This document shows positions 31,589-39,552 of a DNA stretch of 61,174 nt, piece after piece. The stretch is taken from contig JBAZKV010000009.1 of NCBI GenBank assembly GCA_041650635.1, positions 1 through 61,174 on the forward strand, in the 5' to 3' direction. This DNA comes from Candidatus Margulisiibacteriota bacterium (GTDB lineage: Bacteria; Margulisbacteria; WOR-1; JAKLHX01; JBAZKV01). Each line of letters starts with the position of its first letter. Position 1 is the first letter of the stretch. A program made the position numbers and the translations under genes. The notes under the pieces were generated by a model. It saw only the letters and a list, made by a program, of their open reading frames with translations, was not told where the DNA came from and did no database searches.

Positions 31589-32173
31589 ATGACTCTATTT
31601 GTTGGAAAATACCGCGTGGAATCCGCGAGATTAAAAGGATGGGATTATTCATCAAAAGGATATTATTTTGTTACCATTTGCACAGGAAACCGCAGGCATT
31701 ATTTTGGGAAAATCGTGAACGGGAAAATGGCATTATCGGAAATGGGACAAATAATCCAAGACGAATGGCAAAAAACAGGGATGATCCGAAAAAATGTTAA
31801 ATTGGATGAATTCGTAGTTATGCCAAATCATATTCACGGGATATTGGTTATTGAATCGATTGTGGTAGAGACGCCCCGCCGGGGCGTCTCTACAAACGAC
31901 CTCCCCCGGTCTACAAACGACCTACCCCCGTCCGCAAACAACCCTGTATTCCCACGCGACAATAACAATTGGGGTCCCAATACATTGGGTTCAATAATTA
32001 ATCAGTTTAAATCAGTTTCAACCAAACGCATCCGGGCGATGGGGGGCAATAATTTTGAATGGCAGGGGCGATATCATGACCATATAATCAGGAATCAATG
32101 GTCGTTGGATCGAATAAGACGGTACATAGAAAACAATCCTAGAAATTGGCAAAATGATAGAATGAATAATTGA
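31589..32173 (+). CDS. REP-associated tyrosine transposase (RAYT, IS200-like Y1)
   Basis: 194 residues from ATG 31589 (a GTG at 31559 is in frame). HUH motif in VVMPNHIHGILVI and the catalytic tyrosine in DRIRRYIENNPRNW, with the trailing N-P typical of RAYTs. N-terminus YYFVTICTGNRRHYFG is also characteristic. Between these motifs is an unusual low-complexity loop encoded by a palindrome (31865-31893) and tandem repeats (31889-31947). RAYTs are single-copy relatives of IS200 that are thought to move REP palindromes. No terminal element ends typical of an IS are evident around it, and it lies alone between icd and hypE. Confidence 0.88.
   Translation: MTLFVGKYRVESARLKGWDYSSKGYYFVTICTGNRRHYFGKIVNGKMALSEMGQIIQDEWQKTGMIRKNVKLDEFVVMPNHIHGILVIESIVVETPRRGVSTNDLPRSTNDLPPSANNPVFPRDNNNWGPNTLGSIINQFKSVSTKRIRAMGGNNFEWQGRYHDHIIRNQWSLDRIRRYIENNPRNWQNDRMNN
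31865..31893. repeat. Perfect palindrome inside the RAYT gene
   Basis: Fourteen-base arms GTAGAGACGCCCCG / CGGGGCGTCTCTAC around a single C. It keeps the GTAG...CTAC ends of family B. It is in frame, encoding V-E-T-P-R-R-G-V-S-T. Confidence 0.9.
31889..31947 (+). repeat. 21-base tandem repeat in the RAYT loop
   Basis: Two near-identical 21-base units (TCTACAAACGACCT followed by five C/A and G) and a third diverged unit, encoding STNDLPR, STNDLPP and SANNP. The first unit begins in the right arm of the palindrome, so it appears to have grown by duplication from the element's end. Confidence 0.8.
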
Positions 32174-32178
32174 TTCTT

Positions 32179-33177
32179 TTAGCAGATCCTCGGCAGCTGC
32201 TCTCCTTCAAGCATTCCAAGCGGCCGCAAAGAGCCGACCCGGGTCTTTATTGATACTCCGGTTGCACCTTTTTCCACAAAACCCAGGATAGATGCGTTTT
32301 TGCCTAGTTTATGGGTTTTTATCTTTTTTAGGGCCTTGTCTGCGCTACTCTGTCTGACGAATGCGACAAATTTTCCTTCGTTTGCCACATGCAGGGGATC
32401 AAGCCCCAGGAGGTCGCAGGCGGCTTTGACCTGCGGCAGTACGGGGATCTTATCTTCCTCGATCACTATACTGACCTTGGAAGTTTTGGCTATCTCGTTC
32501 AAAGACGCGGCCAGGCCGCCCCTTGTCGGGTCCCGCAGAACGCGCACATCCTTGGAAAGGAATGCTTCAACTATGCCGTTGAGGCTGGCGCAGTCGCTTT
32601 TAAGGTCCCCTTTAAATCCGAAATCGTTCCTGGCGTTCATTATAGAGACCCCATGGTCTGCGATGGTCCCGCTAAGGATGATCGCATCGCCCGGCGTGGC
32701 GTTTTTTGATGAAACATCAATATCCTTTGGGATCTTTCCTATGCCGGCTGTGGTTATGTAAATTTGAGGGGCCGGTTTTAACCCGCCTCTACGGTCAACA
32801 ACCTTTGTATCGCCGGTAACGATCAAAACCCCGGCTTCTTTGGCCGTTTTTGCCATTGAGGAAGCTATCTTTCCCAGGTCATCCATTTCAAAACCTTCTT
32901 CTATTATGAAGGAGGCGGAAAGATAGAGGGGCTTTGCGCCTTTCATGGCAAGGTCATTGACAGTTCCGCACACCGACAGCTTTCCTATATCGCCACCGGG
33001 GAAGAACACGGGCTCCACAACAAATGAATCCGTTGTAAAGGCCAGATCGCCCTCGACACACGCCGAATCATCAAGGATATTAAGGATGGGATTGGAGAAC
33101 CTGGAGATAAAAATATCTTTTATGATATTGCGTGCTTTATTTCCGCCGCTGCCGTGAGAGAGCTCAATTATTGCCAT
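32179..33177 (-). CDS. hypE: Hydrogenase maturation protein HypE
   Basis: 332 residues. It dehydrates the carbamoylated C-terminal cysteine to a thiocyanate that becomes the CN ligand of [NiFe] hydrogenase. The essential ending P-R-I-C is present. Other signs: LSHGSGGN at the N-terminus, DDSACVEGDLAFTTDSFVVEP, GTVNDLAMKGAKPL, VTGDTKVVDRRGG, DPTRGGLAASLNEIAK. Overlaps hypD by 14 bases. Confidence 0.95.
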   Translation of the reverse strand: MAIIELSHGSGGNKARNIIKDIFISRFSNPILNILDDSACVEGDLAFTTDSFVVEPVFFPGGDIGKLSVCGTVNDLAMKGAKPLYLSASFIIEEGFEMDDLGKIASSMAKTAKEAGVLIVTGDTKVVDRRGGLKPAPQIYITTAGIGKIPKDIDVSSKNATPGDAIILSGTIADHGVSIMNARNDFGFKGDLKSDCASLNGIVEAFLSKDVRVLRDPTRGGLAASLNEIAKTSKVSIVIEEDKIPVLPQVKAACDLLGLDPLHVANEGKFVAFVRQSSADKALKKIKTHKLGKNASILGFVEKGATGVSIKTRVGSLRPLGMLEGEQLPRIC

Positions 33178-34207
33178 ATTTGTAATAGGCCGAACAGGCC
33201 CCCTCGCTTGAGACCATGCACGGCCCCACAGGATATTCGGGAGTGCATTTTTTGCCGAACAGTTTGCATTCCGGAGGGGTTTTGACCCCTTTCAGGATAC
33301 TGCCGCAGGAACAGCCCGCGGGCTCCTTTGCGCTCCTCATCTTTACATCGAACTTTTTAAGAGCATCAAAATCCCTGTATTTGTCCCTAAAAACAAGGCC
33401 CGAACCTTTTATCGTGCCGATGCCTCTCCAATTTGAATCCGAGGGCTCAAAGACCTCGTAGAGCACCTTTAAGGCCGCAGGATTGCCTTCTGGTTTGACA
33501 ACGGATTTATATTGGATCTGTACGGGCGGGCGGTTGCGTGCCCCTATCAGCTTTGCTATCATCCTTATCGCCTCCAGTATATCCTCTGCCTCAAACCCGG
33601 CAATTACCCCCGGTATCTCAAGAAAACCGTAAGCGTCCGCTCCAATTATTGTGCTAACATGTCCCGGCAGAATAAAGCCGTCGACCCTTACATCTTTTGC
33701 TCCGGTTAAGGCCTGTAGGGCAGGGGGAATAAGCTTGAAGGCCGGAATGACCGAAAAATTATGGGCCTTTTCCTCCTTTGCTTTAAGGACGGTTGCTGCT
33801 ATAGCAGGGGATGTTGTTTCAAATCCCACTCCAATAAATACGATCTCCTTTTCCGGTTCTTTTTTTGCGATGTCAAGGCAGTCCAGCGGGCTGTATACGA
33901 CCCTGACATCGGAACCCTCGGCCTTTTCTTTTTCTAGAGAAGTCCTTGTCCCAGGCACTCTGATCATGTCCCCGAAGGTGGTGATTATTGTTTTGGGCCT
34001 TTTGGCAAGCTCAATTGAGGCATCTATCTCTGCCTGGGGTGTCACGCAGACCGGGCAGCCCGGTCCGGAGAACAGCCTGATATTTGGCGGAAGCAGAGAG
34101 CGCAGGCCGTTTTTTGAGATCGCCACGGTGTGGGTCCCGCACACCTCCATAAGTATGAGGCTGTGCTTACAATCCTTTAAAAAGTTTAAGAGTTTTTTTT
34201 GCGGCAT
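33164..34207 (-). CDS. hypD: Hydrogenase maturation protein HypD
   Basis: 347 residues from ATG 34207; an upstream in-frame start at 34252 lies within hypC and is less likely. Fe-S protein that assembles Fe(CN)2CO with HypC. Signs: MEVCGTHTVAI, FSGPGCPVCVTPQ, the GVGFETTSPAIA stretch, GFILPGHVSTIIG, CGSILKG and the C-terminal cysteines (CKLFGKKCTPEYPVGPCMVSSEGAC). Overlaps hypC by 41 bases. Confidence 0.95.
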   Translation of the reverse strand: MPQKKLLNFLKDCKHSLILMEVCGTHTVAISKNGLRSLLPPNIRLFSGPGCPVCVTPQAEIDASIELAKRPKTIITTFGDMIRVPGTRTSLEKEKAEGSDVRVVYSPLDCLDIAKKEPEKEIVFIGVGFETTSPAIAATVLKAKEEKAHNFSVIPAFKLIPPALQALTGAKDVRVDGFILPGHVSTIIGADAYGFLEIPGVIAGFEAEDILEAIRMIAKLIGARNRPPVQIQYKSVVKPEGNPAALKVLYEVFEPSDSNWRGIGTIKGSGLVFRDKYRDFDALKKFDVKMRSAKEPAGCSCGSILKGVKTPPECKLFGKKCTPEYPVGPCMVSSEGACSAYYKYGNN

Positions 34208-34373
34208 GTTTGTCAACGGTCTGGATGGCAAAACCGGCGTGCACCAGCACATAATCCCCGGTCTTGACGCCCGGAAGCAGCTTTAGCGACACTGTTCTTT
34301 TTAAACCGGAAAAGTTGACCTCCGAGGAGTCCCCGGATATTGATTCAACTTTGCCCGGGATTGCCAAGCACAT
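34167..34373 (-). CDS. hypC: Hydrogenase maturation chaperone HypC
   Basis: 68 residues from ATG 34373, which puts the essential cysteine at position 2 (MCLAIPGKV). GDYVLVHAGFAIQ is typical. The longer open frame to 34415 would bury that cysteine, so it is rejected. It overlaps hypF by 29 and hypD by 41 bases. Confidence 0.95.
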   Translation of the reverse strand: MCLAIPGKVESISGDSSEVNFSGLKRTVSLKLLPGVKTGDYVLVHAGFAIQTVDKHAAKKTLKLFKGL

Positions 34374-36627
34374 CTTTTGCGAACCTCGCCTGTCCCAGCG
34401 AAATACCGCCGTCATTGGTAGGGACTTTTTCGTTTATATAGGCCTCGAGCCGAAGTTTTTTCAGCTCCCTGAGCGTGGACTCAAGCAGCAGGTTGTTCTG
34501 GAACACGCCGCCTGACAGGCACACCTTCTTTAACTTGGTCTCTTTTGAGAGAGCCTTGCAGATCCTGCCGGTTGCCTTGGCTATAGTATTGTGGAATTTG
34601 TAAGAGATGGACTCGGCAGGAACCAGCGCCTTGATGTCCTCGACAATGCCTTTTATTATCGGGGCAGGGTCAAGCATGAGGGATTCGTCCAGCTCGAACT
34701 CATAGGACTTATAGCCTTTTCCCTGGGCGATCGATTCCAGCTCTATCGCAGCCTGGCCTTCGTAGGAAATGACCTGTCTAAGGCCTATGAGAGCGGCTAC
34801 CGCATCAAAAAAGCGCCCCATGCTGGAGGTCATCGGGGAATTTGTCGCGGACTTGATCATCTTTTTAAGGAGCTTGAACTGGGACCTATGGTTCTTGACG
34901 AAGTCGATCTTTAATTTTTCCGCTTCATCGCCATAGGCGTCATAAAGGTAGGAATAAGCCATCCTGTACGGTTCTTTAGCCGCGGCATCCCCGCCCGGCA
35001 TGGCGGCATATTTTAAATGAGCCTTTCTTTCAAAAGTCCCGGGCCTGCCCGCAAAGAACTCGCCTCCCCAAACAGAGCCGTCGCTGCCGTACCCTGTTCC
35101 GTCAAAGGCCACTCCAATGACATCGCAGTTGATGTTATGTTCTGCCATTACAGAGGAAATATGGGCTTGATGGTGTTGAACTGGGATCATCTTTAGCCCC
35201 TTTATGGAGCCGGCGAGTTTTGTAGAAAGATAATCCGGGTGCAAGTCGTGCGCGATAGCCTTTGGCTGGACTCGGAACAATCCCTGGTATCTTGTGATGG
35301 CTTCTTTCAAAAATTCAAGCGTCTCGGAGTTGTTAAGGTCTCCTATGTACTGGGAAGGATATGCCGCCCTTCCCCTTGTCATGGTAAAGGTGTTCTTTAG
35401 TTCCGCTCCCAGGGCCAGTATCTCGGGGAACGGTTCGTTTGAGATCCTTATTGGGTCGGGACTGTACCCGCGCGAGCGCCTTAGCATGGTCGGCTTGTTC
35501 TTGAGGACCCTGACTATAGAGTCGTCGCACCTGTTCCAGATCTTTCTGTCGTAGATCAGCAGGTAATCGGCAAGCTTTCTCAGTTTTAATGGGGCCTTTT
35601 CGTCATCTTTAACTATGGGTTCGCCGCTGATATTGCCCGAGGTCATGATAAGGTTGACAAAATTATCCTTCAGGATAAGGAACTGGACCGGGTTATACGG
35701 CAGCATCACTCCTATCGAGGAATTTCCGGGAGCGATCGACTCCGGGATAAGGGCCCCCTTGCGTTTTTTTAGCAGGACTATCGGCCTGGCGGCTGATTGA
35801 AGCAGCTCGGCTTCTTTGTCGCTCACTTTTGCATAAGACTTGACCTCTCTTAGACTGTATGACATTACGGCAAAGGGTTTTTCGGGCCGGTCTTTTCTTC
35901 TCCTCAGCTCTGCTATAGCTTCGGGGTTTGAAGCGTCGCAGGCCAGATTGTACCCGCCAAGGCTCTTGATCGCCACTATTTTTCCATCTTTTAGCAGCTG
36001 TACAGTTTTAAGAATTGGATCAAGCGTCTCTATCCTCCGGCCGTAGTTATCATAGAGAAAAATATGTGGGCCGCAGTCCTCGCAGGCGTTGGGCTCGGCA
36101 TGGAATCGTCTGTTTTCCGGGTCGCTGTACTCAAACTCGCAAAGGCTGCACATATGAAAGGGCTGCATGGTCGTCTTTACCCTGTCATAAGGGATGTCCC
36201 TCATTATAGTGAACCTGGGGCCGCAGTTGGTGCAGTTGATAAAAGGATACCCAAACCTTCTGTCCTTTGGATTGAACAGCTCTTTTTCACATTCTTTGCA
36301 GGTGGCAATATCAGGGGACACAAGAACGGTCTTTTCTCCTGCCTGGGCAGAGGGAAGGATGCGGAAGGACATGTAGCCGATCGTTGGAAGCACGGAGGAT
36401 TCTATTTTTGATATTCTGGCCTGAGGCGGTTGTTTTTGTTTTAAATACTGCAAAAATTTATCAATAAGAGCTTCGCTCCCCTCAACTTCAACAATGACCC
36501 CGTCTGGAGAGTTCAAAACGGTCCCGGCAAGGCCGAATTTTTTTGCAAGATTATAAACAGTAGGACGGAATCCGACTCCCTGAACCCTGCCTTTGAACAC
36601 GAATTTCTTTCTTATGACCGCACTCAT
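34345..36627 (-). CDS. hypF: Carbamoyltransferase HypF
   Basis: 760 residues with all four regions in order: acylphosphatase (GRVQGVGFRPTVYN), two paired zinc fingers (CKEC, CTNC, CSLC, CEDC at about 110-185), YrdC-like domain (KSLGGYNLACDA; RPIVLLKK), and Kae1-like domain (HDLHPDYLST, HHQAHISSV, AFDGTGYG, LSGGVFQN). Makes the carbamoyl group that HypE turns into CN. ATG 36627 has AAGGAG ten bases upstream. First gene of hypFCDE; hypA, hypB and the hydrogenase structural genes are not in the window. Confidence 0.96.
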   Translation of the reverse strand: MSAVIRKKFVFKGRVQGVGFRPTVYNLAKKFGLAGTVLNSPDGVIVEVEGSEALIDKFLQYLKQKQPPQARISKIESSVLPTIGYMSFRILPSAQAGEKTVLVSPDIATCKECEKELFNPKDRRFGYPFINCTNCGPRFTIMRDIPYDRVKTTMQPFHMCSLCEFEYSDPENRRFHAEPNACEDCGPHIFLYDNYGRRIETLDPILKTVQLLKDGKIVAIKSLGGYNLACDASNPEAIAELRRRKDRPEKPFAVMSYSLREVKSYAKVSDKEAELLQSAARPIVLLKKRKGALIPESIAPGNSSIGVMLPYNPVQFLILKDNFVNLIMTSGNISGEPIVKDDEKAPLKLRKLADYLLIYDRKIWNRCDDSIVRVLKNKPTMLRRSRGYSPDPIRISNEPFPEILALGAELKNTFTMTRGRAAYPSQYIGDLNNSETLEFLKEAITRYQGLFRVQPKAIAHDLHPDYLSTKLAGSIKGLKMIPVQHHQAHISSVMAEHNINCDVIGVAFDGTGYGSDGSVWGGEFFAGRPGTFERKAHLKYAAMPGGDAAAKEPYRMAYSYLYDAYGDEAEKLKIDFVKNHRSQFKLLKKMIKSATNSPMTSSMGRFFDAVAALIGLRQVISYEGQAAIELESIAQGKGYKSYEFELDESLMLDPAPIIKGIVEDIKALVPAESISYKFHNTIAKATGRICKALSKETKLKKVCLSGGVFQNNLLLESTLRELKKLRLEAYINEKVPTNDGGISLGQARFAKDVLGNPGQS

Positions 36628-36728
36628 GGCGTATTTACTCCTTTTCCCTAACAGTTTGAGGTTTATGCCTTCAACCGGGGCCCTCTTTAAGCAGATAGGA
36701 CAGAGGGATTTGCAGAATTATTGGAACT

Positions 36729-36758
36729 ATTCTAGCATGCTGAAAGAGACGCTGTCAA
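36729..36758 (-). promoter_or_regulatory. hypF operon promoter
   Basis: TTGACA (36758-36753), 18-base spacer, TAGAAT (36734-36729). Expected +1 near 36722, giving a leader of about 95 bases in which CCCTCT and AGAGGG can form a hairpin. Unlike several promoters here, this one gives a leadered transcript with a Shine-Dalgarno. Confidence 0.7.
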
Positions 36759-36786
36759 GATTTATTTTTGGCGTAATTTAGACAAA

Positions 36787-37395
36787 TTATTTAGAAAAAG
36801 GGATTTTGGCAATAGCAATAATTGTCTCTATTATAATCCAAATGTCATACAGGAAAGACCTTTCCCTTAAGTATTTAAGGTCACACTCCAGTTTTTGGGG
36901 AATAACGCTTCCATAATATGTCCTGTAAAGCTGTCTGGAAGAACTTGGCAACAGTTTTTCTTCCTGGATAAACTTTATTGAAGCGGGGCTTGTCAATCCA
37001 GGTTTTACTGAAAGCAAAGTTCTTTCTTTTTCTGTGTATTTTTCAACGGTTTTTGGTATTTCGGGTCTTGGCCCCACCATACTCATGTCCCCCTTTAAAA
37101 CATTCACTAGTTGAGGCAGTTCGTCAAGTTTATAATGTCTCAAAAAATGTCCAAGTCCGGTTATTCTGGGATCATGCCTCAGTGTTACCAACAGCCCTCT
37201 TTTACTAGAGCGGTTGACCATGGTCCTGAATTTATAGACCTTAAAAGGCTCGAAATCCTTGCCGATCCGGTCCTGAACAAAGAGTACTGGTCCGGGGCTG
37301 TCGACTTTTATCAAAAGGGCAATAATGGCCAGCAAAGGGGACAAAACTACAAGCAGTAATGAGCTGAAAATCATATCAAAAACCCTTTTTGCCAT
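36787..37395 (-). CDS. Initiating sugar-phosphate transferase (PHPT, PglC/WcaJ C-domain type)
   Basis: 202 residues: N-terminal membrane hairpin (about 8-30), then DSPGPVLFVQDRIG, FKVYKFRTM, HYKLDELPQLVNVLKGDMSMVGPRPEIP. Transfers the first sugar phosphate onto undecaprenyl phosphate to start a polysaccharide. Small, monotopic form, without the large N-terminal domain of WbaP. Last gene of the surface polysaccharide locus. Confidence 0.93.
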   Translation of the reverse strand: MAKRVFDMIFSSLLLVVLSPLLAIIALLIKVDSPGPVLFVQDRIGKDFEPFKVYKFRTMVNRSSKRGLLVTLRHDPRITGLGHFLRHYKLDELPQLVNVLKGDMSMVGPRPEIPKTVEKYTEKERTLLSVKPGLTSPASIKFIQEEKLLPSSSRQLYRTYYGSVIPQKLECDLKYLRERSFLYDIWIIIETIIAIAKIPFSK

Positions 37396-37403
37396 GATCT
37401 TTC

Positions 37404-38459
37404 CTATCTTGAAAGAGGCTTGTCCGCGATCTTTGCCCTGAGACCGTATCTTATAAGCAGGTAATCAAACAACCCGACAAAATAGCCCAGCCCGTAGGAA
37501 AAATGGATGGTCGCAAATACGACCGGCAGAAATAACAGGTGCTTCAATCCTTTCCTGAGAGAGATAAGGACGGAAAAAAGGATATCGGCTGTAAGATAGG
37601 CCAATAATATCCCTGCAAAAACATATGCGCCCAAGGGGATAAAGAAAGCCGAGATGCCGGAAACTAGAAGTGCGGCTACCAAAGCCAACGGTATTTGTCT
37701 TCTCCACGGTATCATTGTGCCTATGTTCTCAAACACATAGGGATTAAAATATCCGTACTGAAAATGCTGCTTCCAGAGCCTCTTTAAGGATGTCCGGGCT
37801 TCATAGTAGGACTTGATCTTAGGCGAAAAATAGAGTTTCCCCCCATTTCTAAGTATCCTGTAGTTATATTCCCCGTCCTGCCCTCTTATCAGCTTTTCTT
37901 CGAACATGCCGAATTTTTCAAATGTTTCCCTTTTATAAAGGCAGTAAGGGAGCGTGTCCGTTATAAAGCCCTCTTTTTTTCCGTGCAGATATTTCTTTTC
38001 TCCGCCGCCGAACGGCGATCTTACAGCAAGGATTATTGCCTCGGCCATTGGGCTTTTATTTGTTATCAAGGGTTTCAAAAGCCCTCCGGCTCCGTCAGCC
38101 CCGGATTCTGCAAGGCACCTAACTGCATTTGACAGAAAAGAGCCGTCGAGCTTGGCATGGGCAATGATCACTGCCACCAGTTCTCCTTTAGAATTTATCA
38201 CGCCCAGGTTCATGGCTGCGGGAGTTATTTTTTTGAAGTTGTCTATTATCCTGATGTCCGGCCCTTTGCCCATATATTTTTGGGCTTCTGCCCGGGTGGC
38301 ATCGCTGCTCATTCCGTCAACCACAAGGACCTCTATTCTATCCTTTGGATAATCCTGCGCGATTATAGAACAGATACATCTGCCTATATGTCCCTCTTCG
38401 TTTCGGCAGGGGACCACAAGAGAAACAAACGGAGCATTACTCCGGTTAAAGTCCATCAT
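37404..38459 (-). CDS. Glycosyltransferase family 2 with C-terminal membrane helices
   Basis: 351 residues. GT-A domain with FVSLVVPCRNEEGHI, VLVVDGMSSDAT (the DGMSSD nucleotide/metal region), and RGQDGEYNYRI. Three or four membrane helices follow at about 235-335, so it sits at the inner membrane. It overlaps the next upstream gene by 14 bases. ATG 38459 and 38456 are both possible starts. Sugar specificity unknown. Confidence 0.88.
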   Translation of the reverse strand: MMDFNRSNAPFVSLVVPCRNEEGHIGRCICSIIAQDYPKDRIEVLVVDGMSSDATRAEAQKYMGKGPDIRIIDNFKKITPAAMNLGVINSKGELVAVIIAHAKLDGSFLSNAVRCLAESGADGAGGLLKPLITNKSPMAEAIILAVRSPFGGGEKKYLHGKKEGFITDTLPYCLYKRETFEKFGMFEEKLIRGQDGEYNYRILRNGGKLYFSPKIKSYYEARTSLKRLWKQHFQYGYFNPYVFENIGTMIPWRRQIPLALVAALLVSGISAFFIPLGAYVFAGILLAYLTADILFSVLISLRKGLKHLLFLPVVFATIHFSYGLGYFVGLFDYLLIRYGLRAKIADKPLSR

Positions 38460-39552
38460 ATATCTCCAGAAGCTTTTTACTCTCTTTATTCCAATTGTAT
38501 CTTTCTTCCGCGGCTTTTCTGCCGTTCTTACCCATCATAATTGCTTCCTCCGGATGGTCTATTAAATATTCTATTGCAGACGCTATCTCTTTTGGTTTCA
38601 TTGGGTTTACGCTTAGCCCGCAATTGCAACCCTTTACAATTTTCTCCCAGCACCTGAAATCCGAGGCAATGATCGGAAGACCAGAAGCCATATATTCAAA
38701 GAGCTTGTTCGGGGACGAGATTAAATGATTTGGCTCGGGCCATAAACAGATCAGTCCGGCATCCGCGCTCATACAGTGCTCCGGGGTTTTAGAATAAGGG
38801 ATATGACCGATATAGTCCACTTTTTCCCAGCCGGGCAGGGACATGACCTCCTTCTTAAAAGACTCCGATTCAAAACCGCCGATCAATTTTAGGCGAAAAC
38901 CTTTCCGGGATCTCAAGAGCCCGGCAGCTTCAACTATTTCCCGGATGCCCCGTATTCTGGTCAGTCCGCCGCAATAAAGAGCGGTGAACGCCCCGTTTTT
39001 TGGTGCATCTTCCTTGCTTTTTTTATACAACTCAAGTCTCGGATAATTGTTCAGCACTATTATTCTATTGTCAGTGAGAATTGTTGGTTCTTCCCATGCA
39101 TAGATGATGCGGTCGAACACAGGCATGGAAGACCATTGGATAAGATTGACCAGGAAAGAAATAATGCTTCGGAGCGGCTTTGGTATCCACGGTTTTGACA
39201 GGATCTGTTTAGGAATGTTTTCGTGAATATCGTAGATGATCTTTGCTCCCGTAAGCGCTTTCAGCAGCAGACAGGCAGGGATCAGTTCCGGGTCATGAAA
39301 ATGGTAGATTCCGGCTTTTTGCCGCATGGCTTTAGGCAATACCGTTGTAAATGACGACAAAAACCTAAAGAAGCGGTTTTTGCTGCCGTTCAGATGTATT
39401 ATTTTGATGCCGTTTATTGTTTCATCTTTTTTATGTCTGGCTATCAGGGCGACATCATACCCGGCTTCTGCAAGTGTTGAAGCCTCTCTGAAGAAGATCC
39501 TGGTGTCAAGGGCAGGATGAACGGAAGTTAATATGCAGACTTTTTTTGTCAT
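38446..39552 (-). CDS. Glycosyltransferase family 4
   Basis: 368 residues, GT-B fold. N-terminal CILTSVHPALDTRIFFREASTLAEAGYDV is typical of capsule/O-antigen GT4 enzymes; the C-terminal part has LYCGGLTRIRGI, CLWPEPNHLISSPNKLFEYMASGLPIIASDF, the family EX7E-like region. Overlaps the following GT4 gene by four bases. Confidence 0.9.
   Translation of the reverse strand: MTKKVCILTSVHPALDTRIFFREASTLAEAGYDVALIARHKKDETINGIKIIHLNGSKNRFFRFLSSFTTVLPKAMRQKAGIYHFHDPELIPACLLLKALTGAKIIYDIHENIPKQILSKPWIPKPLRSIISFLVNLIQWSSMPVFDRIIYAWEEPTILTDNRIIVLNNYPRLELYKKSKEDAPKNGAFTALYCGGLTRIRGIREIVEAAGLLRSRKGFRLKLIGGFESESFKKEVMSLPGWEKVDYIGHIPYSKTPEHCMSADAGLICLWPEPNHLISSPNKLFEYMASGLPIIASDFRCWEKIVKGCNCGLSVNPMKPKEIASAIEYLIDHPEEAIMMGKNGRKAAEERYNWNKESKKLLEIYDGL

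Noticed and set aside
31889..31947. CRISPR-like repeat
   Set aside because: Units are directly adjacent 21-mers with no spacers and lie inside the RAYT coding frame.
34165..34252. Longer hypD start at 34252
   Set aside because: It would add 15 residues unlike HypD and lie deep within hypC; ATG 34207 fits the family.
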